Assembly (NCBI RefSeq): GCF_023554995.1
Contig: NZ_JAMJPK010000001.1
Location: forward strand, 248,001-312,000
DNA length: 64,000 nt
From: Halomonas gemina
Lineage (GTDB): Bacteria > Pseudomonadota > Gammaproteobacteria > Pseudomonadales > Halomonadaceae
Direction of reading: 5' to 3'
Shown here: piece by piece, positions 12,088-21,262 of the stretch
Position numbering within the stretch: the first letter of the stretch is position 1
Layout of the letters: every line of letters begins with the position of its first letter
Position numbers and translations under genes: made by a program
The notes under the pieces: generated by a model
What the model saw: only the letters and a program-made list of their open reading frames with translations
What the model was told of the DNA's origin: nothing
Database searches by the model: none

Positions 12088-13104
12088 ATGGCCCAGACCC
12101 TCTCGAAACGGATCAACAAGTACATCAGCGAGAGCGGGATCTGCTCGAGGCGGGAGGCGGACCGTTACATCGAGCAGGGCAACGTGCGGATCGACGGCCG
12201 GCGCGCCACCCCCGGTGACCAGGTCTTCCCCGGCAGCGTGGTGAAGGTCAACGGCCGGGTCGTCGAGCCGCTGGCACTGGACGAAGAGGACCTGGTGTTC
12301 GTCGCCCTCAACAAGCCGGTGGGCATCGTCAGCACCACGGAGCCGGGCGAGAAGGCCAACATCGTCGACTTCATCAAGCACGGCGCGCGGATCTTTCCCA
12401 TCGGCCGGCTGGACAAGGATTCCCAGGGGCTGATCTTCCTGACCAACAATGGCGACCTGGTCAACCGCATCCTGCGGGCGAGCAACCAGCACGAGAAGGA
12501 GTATCGGGTCACCGTCAACAAGCCGATCACCGATGACTTCATCGCCGGCATGGGCGCGGGCGTGCCGATCCTCGGCGAGGTCACCCGCAAGTGCCGGGTG
12601 GTCAGGGAGTCACGGTTCGTCTTCAACATTACCCTGGTGCAGGGGCTCAACCGCCAGATCCGCCGCATGTGCGAGGTGTTCGGCTACGAGGTGGTGAAAC
12701 TCGAGCGTATCCGCATCATGAACGTGACGCTCAAGGGGCTGGCCCCGGGAGACTGGCGGGACCTGACGGCAAAGGAGGTGGCGACGATCCTCGCCCTGAC
12801 CGAGCACTCCGCCTCCGAGGCTCGGGCGGACTCTCGCAAGTCGGCCCGGCGCCAGGGGGGCAAGGGTGCCAGGGCCGGCACCGGCAAGTCCGGTGCGCCG
12901 CCCCGTCGGGCTGGTAGCGGCAAGCCCGCCAGCGGGAAGAGAGCCGGGCACAAGGCGGGCGGCAAGGCCACGCCTGGCAAGTCCCACGGCGCCAAGCCGG
13001 CGTCGGCCGGCAAGACATCCGGGTCCCGTAAGCCGGGGGGCAAGCCGGCGAAGGGGGGCCGCGCCAAGGCGGTTCCGTCCGGCAAGCCCAGGGGCAGGAA
13101 GTAG
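12088..13104 (+). CDS. rluF: 23S rRNA pseudouridine synthase RluF
   Basis: Isomerises uridine (position 2604 in E. coli) in 23S rRNA. 338 residues: an N-terminal S4 RNA-binding domain ([20 protein letters not shown]), then the RsuA/RluB/E/F catalytic domain with [27 protein letters not shown] containing the catalytic Asp, and [21 protein letters not shown]. coli RluF is about 290 residues; the excess is a C-terminal tail of roughly 75 residues made of K, G, S, A, R and P, probably a disordered RNA-binding extension. An alternative ATG three codons upstream (12079) cannot be excluded. Neither start has a clear Shine-Dalgarno. Confidence 0.95.
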   Translation: MAQTLSKRINKYISESGICSRREADRYIEQGNVRIDGRRATPGDQVFPGSVVKVNGRVVEPLALDEEDLVFVALNKPVGIVSTTEPGEKANIVDFIKHGARIFPIGRLDKDSQGLIFLTNNGDLVNRILRASNQHEKEYRVTVNKPITDDFIAGMGAGVPILGEVTRKCRVVRESRFVFNITLVQGLNRQIRRMCEVFGYEVVKLERIRIMNVTLKGLAPGDWRDLTAKEVATILALTEHSASEARADSRKSARRQGGKGARAGTGKSGAPPRRAGSGKPASGKRAGHKAGGKATPGKSHGAKPASAGKTSGSRKPGGKPAKGGRAKAVPSGKPRGRK

Positions 13105-13136
13105 CCGCCTTCGACGCGCCGACCATGAGGAGCACC

Positions 13137-13733
13137 ATGAACGACCCACGGCTGCAGAGCCCCGCCGCTGCGCGCAATCGACAGCCGATCTTCGAGGTCC
13201 TTCGCGAGGTGCTGCCCGAGAGCGCGCACGTGCTGGAGGTGGCCAGCGGTAGCGGCGAGCATGCCATCTACCTTGCCGGCACCGCGCCTGGCTGGACCTG
13301 GCAGCCCAGCGATCCCAGTCATCGCGCACTGGCCTCTGTCGCCGCCTGGCGCGAGGCCGCTGGCCTGCCCAACCTGCGCGAGCCCCTGCAACTGGACGTG
13401 ACCGGTGGCTGGCCGGTGGCGCCCTTCGATGCCGTGGTGGCCATCAACCTGCTGCATATCTCGCCCTGGGCGGTCACCGAGGCACTGCTGGCAGGCGCCG
13501 GCGCGGCCCTGGTGCCCGGTGGGGTGCTCTACCTCTATGGCCCGTTCAGGCGGGAGGGACGCCATACGGCGCCCAGCAATGCGGCCTTCGATGCGGACCT
13601 CCGTGCCCGCGACCCGCGCTGGGGGATCCGCGACCTGGAGGCGGTGACGGCCGAGGCCGGGCGTCATGGATTGAGGCTCGACAAGGTGGTGGAGATGCCG
13701 GCCAACAACCTCAGCGTGGTGTTTCGCCAGTAG
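13137..13733 (+). CDS. DUF938 SAM-dependent methyltransferase
   Basis: Class I methyltransferase fold of the DUF938 family; substrate unknown. 198 residues from the ATG at 13137, preceded by AGGAG (an in-frame ATG at 13125 is less well placed). SAM-binding motif I is LEVASGSGEHAIYLA near residue 35; later VVAINLLHISPW and LYLYGPFRREGRHTAPSN are characteristic of the family. 32 bases after rluF and probably cotranscribed. Confidence 0.88.
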   Translation: MNDPRLQSPAAARNRQPIFEVLREVLPESAHVLEVASGSGEHAIYLAGTAPGWTWQPSDPSHRALASVAAWREAAGLPNLREPLQLDVTGGWPVAPFDAVVAINLLHISPWAVTEALLAGAGAALVPGGVLYLYGPFRREGRHTAPSNAAFDADLRARDPRWGIRDLEAVTAEAGRHGLRLDKVVEMPANNLSVVFRQ

Positions 13734-13787
13734 CCAGCGGGCCCGGGCTTTGAAGGGGGAGGGCTCCAGGTCTCTTCCGCGCGTGGC

Positions 13788-14609
13788 TCAGCGCAGCCGG
13801 TCGAGTTCACGGTTGAGCGTTGCCCGGGAGAGCTCGCCGAAGTGGGTATCGAGCAGCTGTCCGTCGGCATCGTAGAAGAGAGTGGTGGGCATGGCCCTGG
13901 CACCGACGCTTTCGCCGAAGGCCAGTTGGGCATCGAGCAGCAGGTTGTCGAGCGCGAGGGACTCGTGGTCCAGGAAGCGTTTGATCTGGGCCCGGTCCTC
14001 TCCCTGGTTGAGGAATACGAAGGTGATGTCGGTCTCTTCCCGCTGGGCCTCGGCGAGTACCGGCATCTCACGACGGCAGGGCGGGCACCAGGTCGCCCAC
14101 AGGTTCACCACCATGGGCTGGCCCTCGGCGGCCTGCAGCTCGGTCAGGCGGATTGCCTCGCCGGCCAGGGTGGCGACTTCGGTCTCGGGCACCGGGCGGC
14201 TCTGCCCGGCCATCAGGCCGAGGGTGCCGGCAGTCACGCCCCAGGTGAGGATCCCGGCGGCCAGCGCACCGCCCAGGGCCTTGCGTTGAGCGGGCTGCCG
14301 CCACAGGCGCCAGCCCGCATAGGCGACCCCGGCGGCGAGGCCGCCGAGGAGATCGAAGCCACCGTCGCGGATGTCGAGCATCGCCAGTGGCCCCGCGTAG
14401 TCCTGGTGGTAGCGCGCCACGAAGACCAGCCGAGCGCCGACCAGTGCGACCAGGACGAGGGTCGAGAGGGTGTCGCCGATGCCCAGGCGCTGGCGTCTGC
14501 CCAGCATCAGGCCGGTGATGAGGGCGACTCCCAGGGCGAAGACGATCAGCAGCTGCCCCAGGCTCAGGCCCAGCGGGCCGATGGCGATACTCTGGTCGAG
14601 GAGGTTCAT
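13788..14609 (-). CDS. TlpA-type thioredoxin with Lgt-like membrane domain
   Basis: Membrane-anchored thiol-disulfide oxidoreductase acting in the periplasm. 273 residues. The first about 130 form several hydrophobic helices resembling prolipoprotein diacylglyceryl transferase (GARLVFVARYHQDY, GFDLLGGLAAGVAYAGWRLW) but too short to be an active Lgt. The C-terminal half is a TlpA/ResA thioredoxin domain with active site WATWCPPCRREM and the cis-proline segment RAMPTTLFYD. The reduced active-site cysteines likely serve cytochrome maturation or disulfide reduction; the partner is unknown. Convergent with the DUF938 gene. Confidence 0.88.
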   Translation of the reverse strand: MNLLDQSIAIGPLGLSLGQLLIVFALGVALITGLMLGRRQRLGIGDTLSTLVLVALVGARLVFVARYHQDYAGPLAMLDIRDGGFDLLGGLAAGVAYAGWRLWRQPAQRKALGGALAAGILTWGVTAGTLGLMAGQSRPVPETEVATLAGEAIRLTELQAAEGQPMVVNLWATWCPPCRREMPVLAEAQREETDITFVFLNQGEDRAQIKRFLDHESLALDNLLLDAQLAFGESVGARAMPTTLFYDADGQLLDTHFGELSRATLNRELDRLR

Positions 14610-14680
14610 GGTCTGTCACGTCCACGGGGAATGCGGGGCCAGCATGCCTGGTCGCGGTTAGCGCCGTATTAAGTGGCCCC

Positions 14681-14872
14681 TCATTCCGGAACCTCGCCTG
14701 GCTTGCGGTACTCGACGCCGTCGGCCTGGCGCTCCTCGCGGGTCCTGGTCTCGTCCTCGGCGGGCACGCCCCACACGGTCTCCCGGCGGCCATCCTCCCA
14801 GGTGTAGGTGGTGCAGCCGGCCAGCAGGGCCAGGGTCAGCCCGCCGGCGATAAGTGGCATCGATCGAAGCAT
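14681..14872 (-). CDS. Small outer-membrane-type lipoprotein, 63 aa
   Basis: Short exported lipoprotein: signal peptide MLRSMPLIAGGLTLALLAGC with a lipobox ending at C20, then a 43-residue acidic or charged tail (TYTWEDGRRETVWGVPAEDE and so on). Residues after the Cys are TT, not Asp, which favours outer-membrane sorting. It starts 59 bases downstream of dctM on the same strand and may be the last member of the TRAP operon, though no role in transport is known. Confidence 0.78.
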   Translation of the reverse strand: MLRSMPLIAGGLTLALLAGCTTYTWEDGRRETVWGVPAEDETRTREERQADGVEYRKPGEVPE

Positions 14873-14931
14873 CGGAAACGTCTCCTGTTTGTTTGGTGAT
14901 CCAGCGGGTGGTCTCGCCACTGGTAGGTGAC

Positions 14932-16191
14932 CTAGCCGGAGAGGCCGAGCAGGATCGGCACATAGACCACCAGCAGCAGCACGGCGACCAGCCCCAGCAG
15001 GTAGGGGATGATGGCGCGGGTGATGCGTTCCAGCGGCAGCTGGGTGACCGAGGAGGCCACGTAGAGATTGATCGCCACCGGCGGGGTGATCATGCCGATG
15101 GCCAGCCCGACCACGATGATCAGCCCGAAGTGGATGGGGTCGATACCCAACTGGGTCACCAGCGGCAGCAGTACCGGGGTGAGGATGATCAGGGCGCTGG
15201 CCGTCTCGATGAACACCCCGGTGAGCAGGATCACCGCCACCACCAGCAGCATGATCACCAGGGGGTCGGTCGAGAGTGACAGCACCGCCTGGGCGATGGC
15301 GCCTGGTACCTGCCAGCTGGAGAGCGTCCAGCTCAGCACCGCCGAGGTGGCGATCACCAGCATGATCACCGAGGTGGTGATCGCCGAGCGGATCAGGATG
15401 CGGTAGACGTCGGCGAGGGTCAGGTCGCGGTAGACGAACAGCGACACCAGCAGCGCGTAGTTGACCGCCACCACGGCCGCCTCGCTGGGGGTGAACACGC
15501 CGGAGAAGATGCCGCCGAGGATGATTATCGGTGTCATGAGACCCCAGCTGGCGCTCCTGAAGGTGCGCCAGATGGTGGCCGGCGAGAGGGCCGTGCCGCG
15601 GGGATAGTTGCGCCGGTAGGCCTGGACGATGGCGATGGTGCCCAGTCCCACGCCCATGGCGATGCCGGGCAGGATGCCGCTGAGAAACAGCCTGGAGACC
15701 GACTGCTGGGCGATCACCGCATAGATGATCATCGGCACCGAGGGCGGGATCACCACCCCGATGGTGCCGCTGGCGGCGATCAGGCTGGCCGCCGAGGCGG
15801 GCTCGTAGCCCTTCTTGCGCAGTTCGGGCACCAGGCTCGAGCCCACCGCGGCGGTGGTGGCCGCCCCCGAGCCGGAGATGGCGGCGAAGAACATGCCGGC
15901 ACCCACCGAGACCAGGGAGAGCCCGCCCTTGAGGAAGCCGAACAGCGAGTCGGCGAAGGCCACCAGCTTCTCGCTCACCTTGCCCTGGGCCATCAGGTCG
16001 CCGGCGAGGATGAACATCGGCACCGCCACCAGGGCGAAGGAGTTGATGCCCTGGAACATCTGCTGGGTCACCACCATCAGCGGTACGCCCTGGGCATGGA
16101 GCGCTACCAGGGTGCTGGCACCAATGGCCAGGGCGATGGGCACGCCCAGCAGCATGAAGACGAAGAACAGCACGAAGAGCAGGGCGGTCAT
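14932..16191 (-). CDS. dctM: TRAP transporter large permease DctM
   Basis: Large membrane subunit of a tripartite ATP-independent periplasmic transporter, driving substrate uptake with the Na+ or H+ gradient. 419 residues, about 12 predicted membrane helices, with family signatures GIPIALAIGAS-type start (LLGVPIALAIGASTL), GAATTAAVGSSLVPELRKKGYEP, IPPSVPMIIYAV, GVFTPSEAAVVAV and TPPVAINLYVASS. The start overlaps dctQ by 4 bases. Sodium-coupled uptake would suit a halophile. Confidence 0.95.
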   Translation of the reverse strand: MTALLFVLFFVFMLLGVPIALAIGASTLVALHAQGVPLMVVTQQMFQGINSFALVAVPMFILAGDLMAQGKVSEKLVAFADSLFGFLKGGLSLVSVGAGMFFAAISGSGAATTAAVGSSLVPELRKKGYEPASAASLIAASGTIGVVIPPSVPMIIYAVIAQQSVSRLFLSGILPGIAMGVGLGTIAIVQAYRRNYPRGTALSPATIWRTFRSASWGLMTPIIILGGIFSGVFTPSEAAVVAVNYALLVSLFVYRDLTLADVYRILIRSAITTSVIMLVIATSAVLSWTLSSWQVPGAIAQAVLSLSTDPLVIMLLVVAVILLTGVFIETASALIILTPVLLPLVTQLGIDPIHFGLIIVVGLAIGMITPPVAINLYVASSVTQLPLERITRAIIPYLLGLVAVLLLVVYVPILLGLSG

Positions 16192-16712
16192 TTACCGGCT
16201 CCCTCGACGTCCGCACGGGGCTCGCCCAGCGCCAGGGCAACGATATCCACCAGCGCATACCAGGCCATGATCGCCGCGGCCAGGGGGATCACGGCGTAGA
16301 CCCAGGTCATGGAGAGACGCAGCGAGGCGGACTTCTGGAAGCTCTGCACCTGCATGTACTCCATGCCGATGGTGACCAGGGCAGCCAGGAAGCCCAGCGC
16401 CACCAGCAGGGCGACGATGCGCGCCAGCCGTCGGGGCAGGCCGGGCAGGGCGTCGACCACGAAGGTCACGGCGATATGGCGACCCCGCCGGAAGGCCAGG
16501 GTGGCGGCGAGGAAGGTGATCCACACCAGCAGGAAACGGGCCACCTCCTCGGTCCAGCCCACGGCGGTGAAGAAGACCCGCGAGACGACCTGCAGGGTGA
16601 TCACACCGATCAACGCCGCCATCGCCGTGAAGACCACGGGGGCGATGACGGCGTCGAGGGTGCGCTCACTCCACCGCAGCGTTCGCAGCAGGGAATGGGC
16701 GAGCGGGGACAC
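16188..16712 (-). CDS. dctQ: TRAP transporter small permease DctQ
   Basis: Small four-helix membrane subunit linking the binding protein to DctM. 174 residues; typical segments are VVSRVFFTAVGWTEEVARFL, then FLAATLAFRRGRHIAV and MEYMQVQSFQKSASLRLSMT, a common DctQ layout. Starts directly after the dctP stop (16713) and ends with an ATGA overlap into dctM, so the three are one translational unit. Confidence 0.94.
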   Translation of the reverse strand: MSPLAHSLLRTLRWSERTLDAVIAPVVFTAMAALIGVITLQVVSRVFFTAVGWTEEVARFLLVWITFLAATLAFRRGRHIAVTFVVDALPGLPRRLARIVALLVALGFLAALVTIGMEYMQVQSFQKSASLRLSMTWVYAVIPLAAAIMAWYALVDIVALALGEPRADVEGAGK

Positions 16713-17708
16713 TTACTCGAGCGCCTCCTGGATGCGCGGCAGGTAGTCGCCGAACTGCTCACCGTACTTCTCGTAGACCGGAGCCACGGCCTCCTGGAAG
16801 GCGGCGATGTCGGGCTCCTCGACGATCTGCATGCCCGCCTCGCGCAGCTCGGCCAGCTGCTCGGCCTGCATCTCGGCGTTCATCCGGCGCTCGTGCTCGG
16901 CGGCCTCCTGAGCCGCCTGCTCGAGCACCGACTGGGCGGCCTCTGGCAGCTGGTTCCAGGCGGGCATGCCCATCACGAAGATCGCCGGGGCATAGGTATG
17001 GCGCGACAGCGTCATGTGGTCCTGGGTCTCGAAGAGCTTGAAGGAGTGGATGACGTTGACCGGATTCTCCTGGCCGTCGATCGTGCCCTGTTGCATGGCG
17101 GTCAGTGCCTCGGTCCAGGCCATCGGCACCGCGTTGGCGCCCAGCTCACGGAAGGTGTCGACGTAGACCGGGTTCTCCATCACGCGGATGCGCAGGCCGT
17201 CGATGTCTGCCGGGCTCTCCACCGCGCGCTCGCTGTTGGTGAGGTTGCGGAAACCGCGCTCGGCGTAGGCCAGGCCCTTGAGGTTGACCTCCGCCAGCCT
17301 GTCGAGAAGCTCCTGGCCGATCGGGCCATCGAGCACCTCGTAGGCCGCCTCCGGGGAGGGGAAGAGGAAGGGCAGCTCGAAGACCGCCATCTCCTCGACG
17401 AAGTTGGCCACCGGCCCGTTGGTGATCACGCCCATGTCGACGGTGCCGATCTGCATGCCCTCGAGCAGGGTGCGCTCGTCGCCGAGGCTGGCGTTGGGGT
17501 AGAGCTCGATGTCCACCTTGCCCTCGGTACGTTCTTCCACGAGTTCCTCGAACTTCTCGGCGGCGATATGGAAGCCGTCCTGCTCGTTGACCACATGGGC
17601 CAGGCGCAGGGTGACGGGGTCCATGTCGGCGAACTCGGAAGCCTGGGCGCCGGCGGCCATGGCCAGCGAGACGGCGAGTGTCAGCGTGCTGCGTGCATAA
17701 CCTTTCAT
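16713..17708 (-). CDS. dctP: TRAP transporter solute-binding protein DctP
   Basis: Periplasmic receptor that captures an organic acid and delivers it to DctQM. 331 residues from the ATG at 17708, which lies 8 bases after AAGGA; the ATG two codons earlier is too close to that site. Cleavable signal peptide MKGYARSTLTLAVSLAMAAG with cleavage near AQA-SEF. Conserved elements: FEELVEERTEGKVDIELYPN, GLRIRVMENPVYVDTFRELG (containing the substrate-carboxylate Arg) and AMQQGTIDGQENP. The ligand is probably a C4-dicarboxylate or a related acid, but this family is broad. Confidence 0.94.
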   Translation of the reverse strand: MKGYARSTLTLAVSLAMAAGAQASEFADMDPVTLRLAHVVNEQDGFHIAAEKFEELVEERTEGKVDIELYPNASLGDERTLLEGMQIGTVDMGVITNGPVANFVEEMAVFELPFLFPSPEAAYEVLDGPIGQELLDRLAEVNLKGLAYAERGFRNLTNSERAVESPADIDGLRIRVMENPVYVDTFRELGANAVPMAWTEALTAMQQGTIDGQENPVNVIHSFKLFETQDHMTLSRHTYAPAIFVMGMPAWNQLPEAAQSVLEQAAQEAAEHERRMNAEMQAEQLAELREAGMQIVEEPDIAAFQEAVAPVYEKYGEQFGDYLPRIQEALE

Positions 17709-17790
17709 TATCATTTTCCTTCGGTGAGTCAGTCACTTGGTGAGCATGCCCGAAGCCAGTGCCGGCGGTCAAACGGGGCGTCGGCGCGCC

Positions 17791-18279
17791 TCACAACAGC
17801 CGGTACATCACATGGGCGTCGGTCAGGCCCAGTGCGGGGTGACGAAAGGCCCGGGGCAGGGTGCCGATGATCATGAAGCCGTGCTTCTGCCACAGCCGGA
17901 TGGCTACCGCATTGCTCGCGACCACCAGGTTGTACTGCATGGCGACGAAACCGAGCTCCCGGGCCAGGGCCAGGGAGTGCTCGCACATCTCGCCGGCGAT
18001 GCCCTTGCCGCGGGCGCTGTCGGCGACCAGGTAGCCGCAGTTGCAGACATGGTCGCCGGGGCCGGGCTGGTTGGCCTTGAGGGTGTAGCTGCCGGTGACT
18101 CGGCCCGCGTCATCGACGGCCACGCGCACGGCCCGGGGCAACTCGACCCAGGTGCGATGGGCGTCCTGCTCGCTGATGTCGCGGGGCACCGCATAGGTCT
18201 CGCCGGCACGGAAGACCGGCTCGAGAATGGCCCACAGGGCTGGCCAGTCGTCTGGCTGGTAGGGTCGGATGCGGATCAT
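17791..18279 (-). CDS. GNAT-family N-acetyltransferase
   Basis: Transfers an acetyl group from acetyl-CoA; substrate not identifiable. 162 residues. Motif A for CoA binding is in CGYLVADSARGKGIAGEMCE; the C-terminal part has NAVAIRLWQKHGFMIIGTLP, typical of GNATs acting on small molecules or protein N-termini. It starts 24 bases after nfo ends and is probably cotranscribed with it. Confidence 0.88.
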   Translation of the reverse strand: MIRIRPYQPDDWPALWAILEPVFRAGETYAVPRDISEQDAHRTWVELPRAVRVAVDDAGRVTGSYTLKANQPGPGDHVCNCGYLVADSARGKGIAGEMCEHSLALARELGFVAMQYNLVVASNAVAIRLWQKHGFMIIGTLPRAFRHPALGLTDAHVMYRLL

Positions 18280-18303
18280 TCGGTGGCTCCTTGCCGAAAG
18301 GGG

Positions 18304-19149
18304 TCAGGCGGCTTGCTGTGCACGCAGCCAGGCGATCTCCTCGGTCCAGATTGTCGGGTCGATGGTCTCGAGAATCATGGGGATGTCATCGAGGCGCGGG
18401 TCGTGCATCAGCGTGGTGAAGGCGTCGAGCCCGATGTTGCCCTGGCCCAGGCTGTGGTGGCGATCCACCCGGCTGCCGAGTTCGCTCTTGGCGTCGTTGA
18501 GGTGCATCCCGCGCAGGAAGGCAAGGCCGACCACCCGGTCGAACTCGTCGAGGGTGGCGGTGGTGGCCTCGGGCGTGCGCAGGTCGTAGCCGGCCGCGAA
18601 GGCGTGGCAGGTGTCGAGGCACACGCCGACGCGGGACTTGTCCTCCACCTGCGCGATGATCTCGGCCAGTTGCTCGAAGCGCCAGCCCAGGTTGCTGCCC
18701 TGGCCCGCGGTGTTCTCGATCACGGCGGTGACGCCGCGAGTCTCGGCGAGCACCCCGTTGATCGACTCGGCGATGCGCGCCAGGCAGTCGCTCTCGTCGA
18801 TCTTCCTGAGGTGGCTCCCCGGATGGAAGTTGAGGCGGTCGATGCCCAGCTGCTCGCAGCGCTGGAACTCGTCGAGGAAGGCGGCTCGGGACTTGGTGAG
18901 CCCCTCCGCCTCGGGATGACCCAGGTTGATCAGGTAGCTGTCGTGGGGAAGAACCTGTCCCGGGCCGAAGCCGTGCTGGTGACAGGCGGATCGGAAGGCT
19001 TCGATGACCGTGTCGGTGAGTGGCCTGGCCTGCCATTGACGCTGGTTCTTGGTGAACAGCGCGAAGGCGTCGGCCCCGATCTCCACGGCACGCAGCACGG
19101 CCTGGTCGACACCGCCTGCCGCGCTGACATGGGCACCGAGGTATTTCAT
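18304..19149 (-). CDS. nfo: Deoxyribonuclease IV (AP endonuclease Nfo)
   Basis: Cleaves DNA 5' of abasic sites and removes blocked 3' ends in base-excision repair; a tri-zinc TIM-barrel enzyme. 281 residues, usual length. Starts [13 protein letters not shown]; metal-ligand motifs include [54 protein letters not shown] and IPMILETI. First gene of a two-gene unit with the GNAT. Confidence 0.96.
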   Translation of the reverse strand: MKYLGAHVSAAGGVDQAVLRAVEIGADAFALFTKNQRQWQARPLTDTVIEAFRSACHQHGFGPGQVLPHDSYLINLGHPEAEGLTKSRAAFLDEFQRCEQLGIDRLNFHPGSHLRKIDESDCLARIAESINGVLAETRGVTAVIENTAGQGSNLGWRFEQLAEIIAQVEDKSRVGVCLDTCHAFAAGYDLRTPEATTATLDEFDRVVGLAFLRGMHLNDAKSELGSRVDRHHSLGQGNIGLDAFTTLMHDPRLDDIPMILETIDPTIWTEEIAWLRAQQAA

Positions 19150-19266
19150 GGGCTTCCCCCGCCGGATAGATCAGTGATGCATGGTGCAGGGAAGTCTACA
19201 CCAGCGCGGCGGGAGGGTGTGACGACCATGGCGATGACCCCGTTTAGGGGGGCCGAGCGGGATCCG

Positions 19267-19413
19267 CTAGGCTTTGTCCGAAAACTGGCTACGCTCGGCC
19301 ATACGGCGTTAAAAATCGACTCAAAGTACTCATTTACACCCCGTAAACTCCGTCTTTTCGGCGATTTTTGCCTTGTCTGACCTTCGCTCGCCGACTTTTC
19401 AGACGAAGCCTAG
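19267..19413. repeat. 147-bp palindromic intergenic repeat, MITE-like
   Basis: The ends CTAGGCTTTGTCCGAAAA and TTTTCAGACGAAGCCTAG are inverted repeats with 2 mismatches. Inside, AAAAATCG (about 19312) pairs with CGATTTTT (about 19362) to give an imperfect hairpin arm with a short loop near ACCCCGTAA. No coding capacity. The right end supplies the stop codon of the DUF2188 gene (complement of 19410-19412). Its size and terminal inverted repeats fit a miniature transposable or other dispersed palindromic element. Confidence 0.65.
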
Positions 19414-19604
19414 TCCTGATCGTCGGAGGTTCCGTCCTTGCGGTGGATCACCAGGACGGTCTTCTGGTTGAAGCTGACCTGCCGGCCGTAGGCCTCGGCC
19501 GCCTTCTTGGTGGCAAAATGCCGGCTGGCTCGTCGGGAGCCGCCCTTCTGCACGCTCCAGCCACCCTTGGCGTTCGGCACTACGTGATGCGTCGACCGGT
19601 TCAT
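19410..19604 (-). CDS. DUF2188 domain protein, 64 aa
   Basis: Small basic protein of the DUF2188 family, function unknown. From the ATG at 19604 (AGGAGG 10 bases upstream) it reads MNRSTHHVVPNAKGGWSVQK, then SRHFATKKAAEAYGRQVS and VLVIHRKDGTSDDQD. The HHVVP...GGW.V...GA.R....T...A.. pattern is the family core. The TAG stop lies inside the terminal inverted repeat of the adjacent palindromic element, so the C-terminus may have been altered by that insertion. Confidence 0.85.
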   Translation of the reverse strand: MNRSTHHVVPNAKGGWSVQKGGSRRASRHFATKKAAEAYGRQVSFNQKTVLVIHRKDGTSDDQD

Positions 19605-19790
19605 CGTTGTCGTCCCTCCTGTGCGGTGGGCGTTGCCGGGATGGCGCATCCTGAAGTATAGCGATCACGCCGAAAGGCGAAGGCGGTATCACTGCCGGCC
19701 ATGATCCCGGTCATGCAACGGCGACGCCCCCGAGAGGCCTGGCCACCGCCGGTCATGACCCGGGCCATCGCCGGGGTCAACGGGTGCTCC

Positions 19791-20039
19791 CTATACGAAC
19801 TCGGGATCCTCGGTCCTGACGGTGATCGCCTCCTCCTCGCCGGGCACCATCACGGCGAACTCGCCCCCACCGAGGTGAGTGACCGAGTGGCCCTCACGGG
19901 TCCGGAAGGCGGGAAGGCCACTGCGGGTGGCGCCGGCGTGCTGCAGGTCACTGAGATCCCGGACGCTGACGAACATGTCGATGAAGTACTCGTTGCCGGC
20001 CGGGTCGAAGGCCAGGATGGTTCTCTCGTTGCGGGACAC
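19791..20039 (-). CDS. Hypothetical protein, 82 aa
   Basis: I do not recognise a family. 82 residues starting MSRNERTILAFDPAGNEYFI, with a compact alternating hydrophobic pattern that suggests a small beta-rich cytosolic domain (YFIDMFVSVRDL, GHSVTHLGGGEFAVMV) and an acidic C-terminus. No signal peptide or Cys. Codon pattern resembles flanking genes. It lies alone, with 186 bases to the DUF2188 gene and 234 to the divergent regulator. Confidence 0.55.
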   Translation of the reverse strand: MSRNERTILAFDPAGNEYFIDMFVSVRDLSDLQHAGATRSGLPAFRTREGHSVTHLGGGEFAVMVPGEEEAITVRTEDPEFV

Positions 20040-20273
20040 GGTACACCTCGGATCGGGATGGATAAGCCTGAGTCCATTCTAGCCGCGGCCGGCGCCCGTC
20101 TTCCATCGTCTTCGGCCAGCATTCTGGATGACGCCGGGCGGCGACCACGCGGGCCTCGCCGGCGCCGAGGGTGGTGCTCCTCCCGGTGACAGCGGGTATC
20201 CTCACGGCGATGAATCAGGAGGCGGCCGTCGCCCGCCGGCCTGGGGCGAGCTGACCGCCCAGGGACTGACTGG

Positions 20274-21260
20274 ATGATAGAGCGAAGGAGATGCGCCTTG
20301 CGCCTGGACTATCAGGGGTTGTTGCCCGAAGTCGTCGGGTTCCTGCTGCTGCCGCGCTTCTCGATGATGGCGTTCTTCTCGGCGGTGGAGCCGCTGAGGA
20401 TCGCCAACCGGATCACGGGGCGGATACTGTTCGACTGGACGCTGATCAGCGAGGACGGCGGGCCGGTCACGGCCTCCAACGGCATGACGCTGCTGGCCGA
20501 CCGCGCCATCGGGGAGGTGCATCAGCTGCCCTCCCTCGCGGTATGCAGCGGCTTCGGTCCCGAGGACAGCCTGAGCCGGCCGCTGATGGCCTGGCTGCAT
20601 CGCCTGGATCAGGCCGGCTGCGTGCTTGGCGGGCTCGACACCGGCGGCTTCCTGTTGGCGGAGGCGGGCCTGCTGGCGGGCGAGCGCGTCACCCTGCATT
20701 GGGAAAGCCTGCCGGCCTTCCAGGAGCGCTTCCCGGGTATCGAGACCTCCGACGAGCTCTTCGAACTGGGGCGGCGGCGCTTCTCCTGTGCCGGTGGCAC
20801 CGCGGCCATGGACATGGCCCTGGAGGTGATCGCCCGTCGCCACGGGTCGCGACTGGCGGTCGATGTCTCGGAGCAGCTGATCCACGAGCGGATCCGCACC
20901 CGCAGCGACCAGCAGCGCATGTCGCTGGCCAGGCGCCTGGGGATTCATAACCGCCGCCTGGTGGAGGCAGTTTCCCTGATGGAGCGGCACCAGCAGGCGC
21001 CTCTCTCGCTGGAGGCAGTGGCCAGCCGCAGCGGGGTCTCCCTCCGCCAGCTGCAACGCCTCTTCGAACAGCATCTCGGCACGTCCCCCCGGGCGTGGTA
21101 CCTGAACCTGCGGCTGGAGCGTGCCCGGCACCTGCTCGCCGAAACGGACAGTGATGTCCTCTCGGTGGGGCTGTCCTGCGGCTTCTCGTCAGGCTCCACC
21201 TTCGCGCGGGCCTTCAAGGCCCGCTATGGCCTGTCGCCGCGGGAGGCGCGGCGGGAGTGA
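20274..21260 (+). CDS. GlxA-family AraC-type transcriptional regulator
   Basis: DNA-binding activator with an N-terminal DJ-1/PfpI-like amidotransferase fold (about residues 10-190: VVGFLLLPRFSMMAFFSAVE, LGGLDTGGFLLAEAGLL) and a C-terminal double helix-turn-helix AraC domain (about 230-328: GVSLRQLQRLFEQHLGTSPR, CGFSSGSTFARAFKARYG). The GLDTG position lacks the Cys nucleophile seen in proteases, so the domain is probably a ligand sensor. Relatives include GbdR, CdhR and ArgR regulators of quaternary amine or amino-acid catabolism. A TTG at 20298 with AAGGAG 6-7 bases upstream is a credible alternative start and gives a more typical N-terminus. The target is unknown. Confidence 0.9.
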   Translation: MIERRRCALRLDYQGLLPEVVGFLLLPRFSMMAFFSAVEPLRIANRITGRILFDWTLISEDGGPVTASNGMTLLADRAIGEVHQLPSLAVCSGFGPEDSLSRPLMAWLHRLDQAGCVLGGLDTGGFLLAEAGLLAGERVTLHWESLPAFQERFPGIETSDELFELGRRRFSCAGGTAAMDMALEVIARRHGSRLAVDVSEQLIHERIRTRSDQQRMSLARRLGIHNRRLVEAVSLMERHQQAPLSLEAVASRSGVSLRQLQRLFEQHLGTSPRAWYLNLRLERARHLLAETDSDVLSVGLSCGFSSGSTFARAFKARYGLSPREARRE

Positions 21261-21262
21261 GC

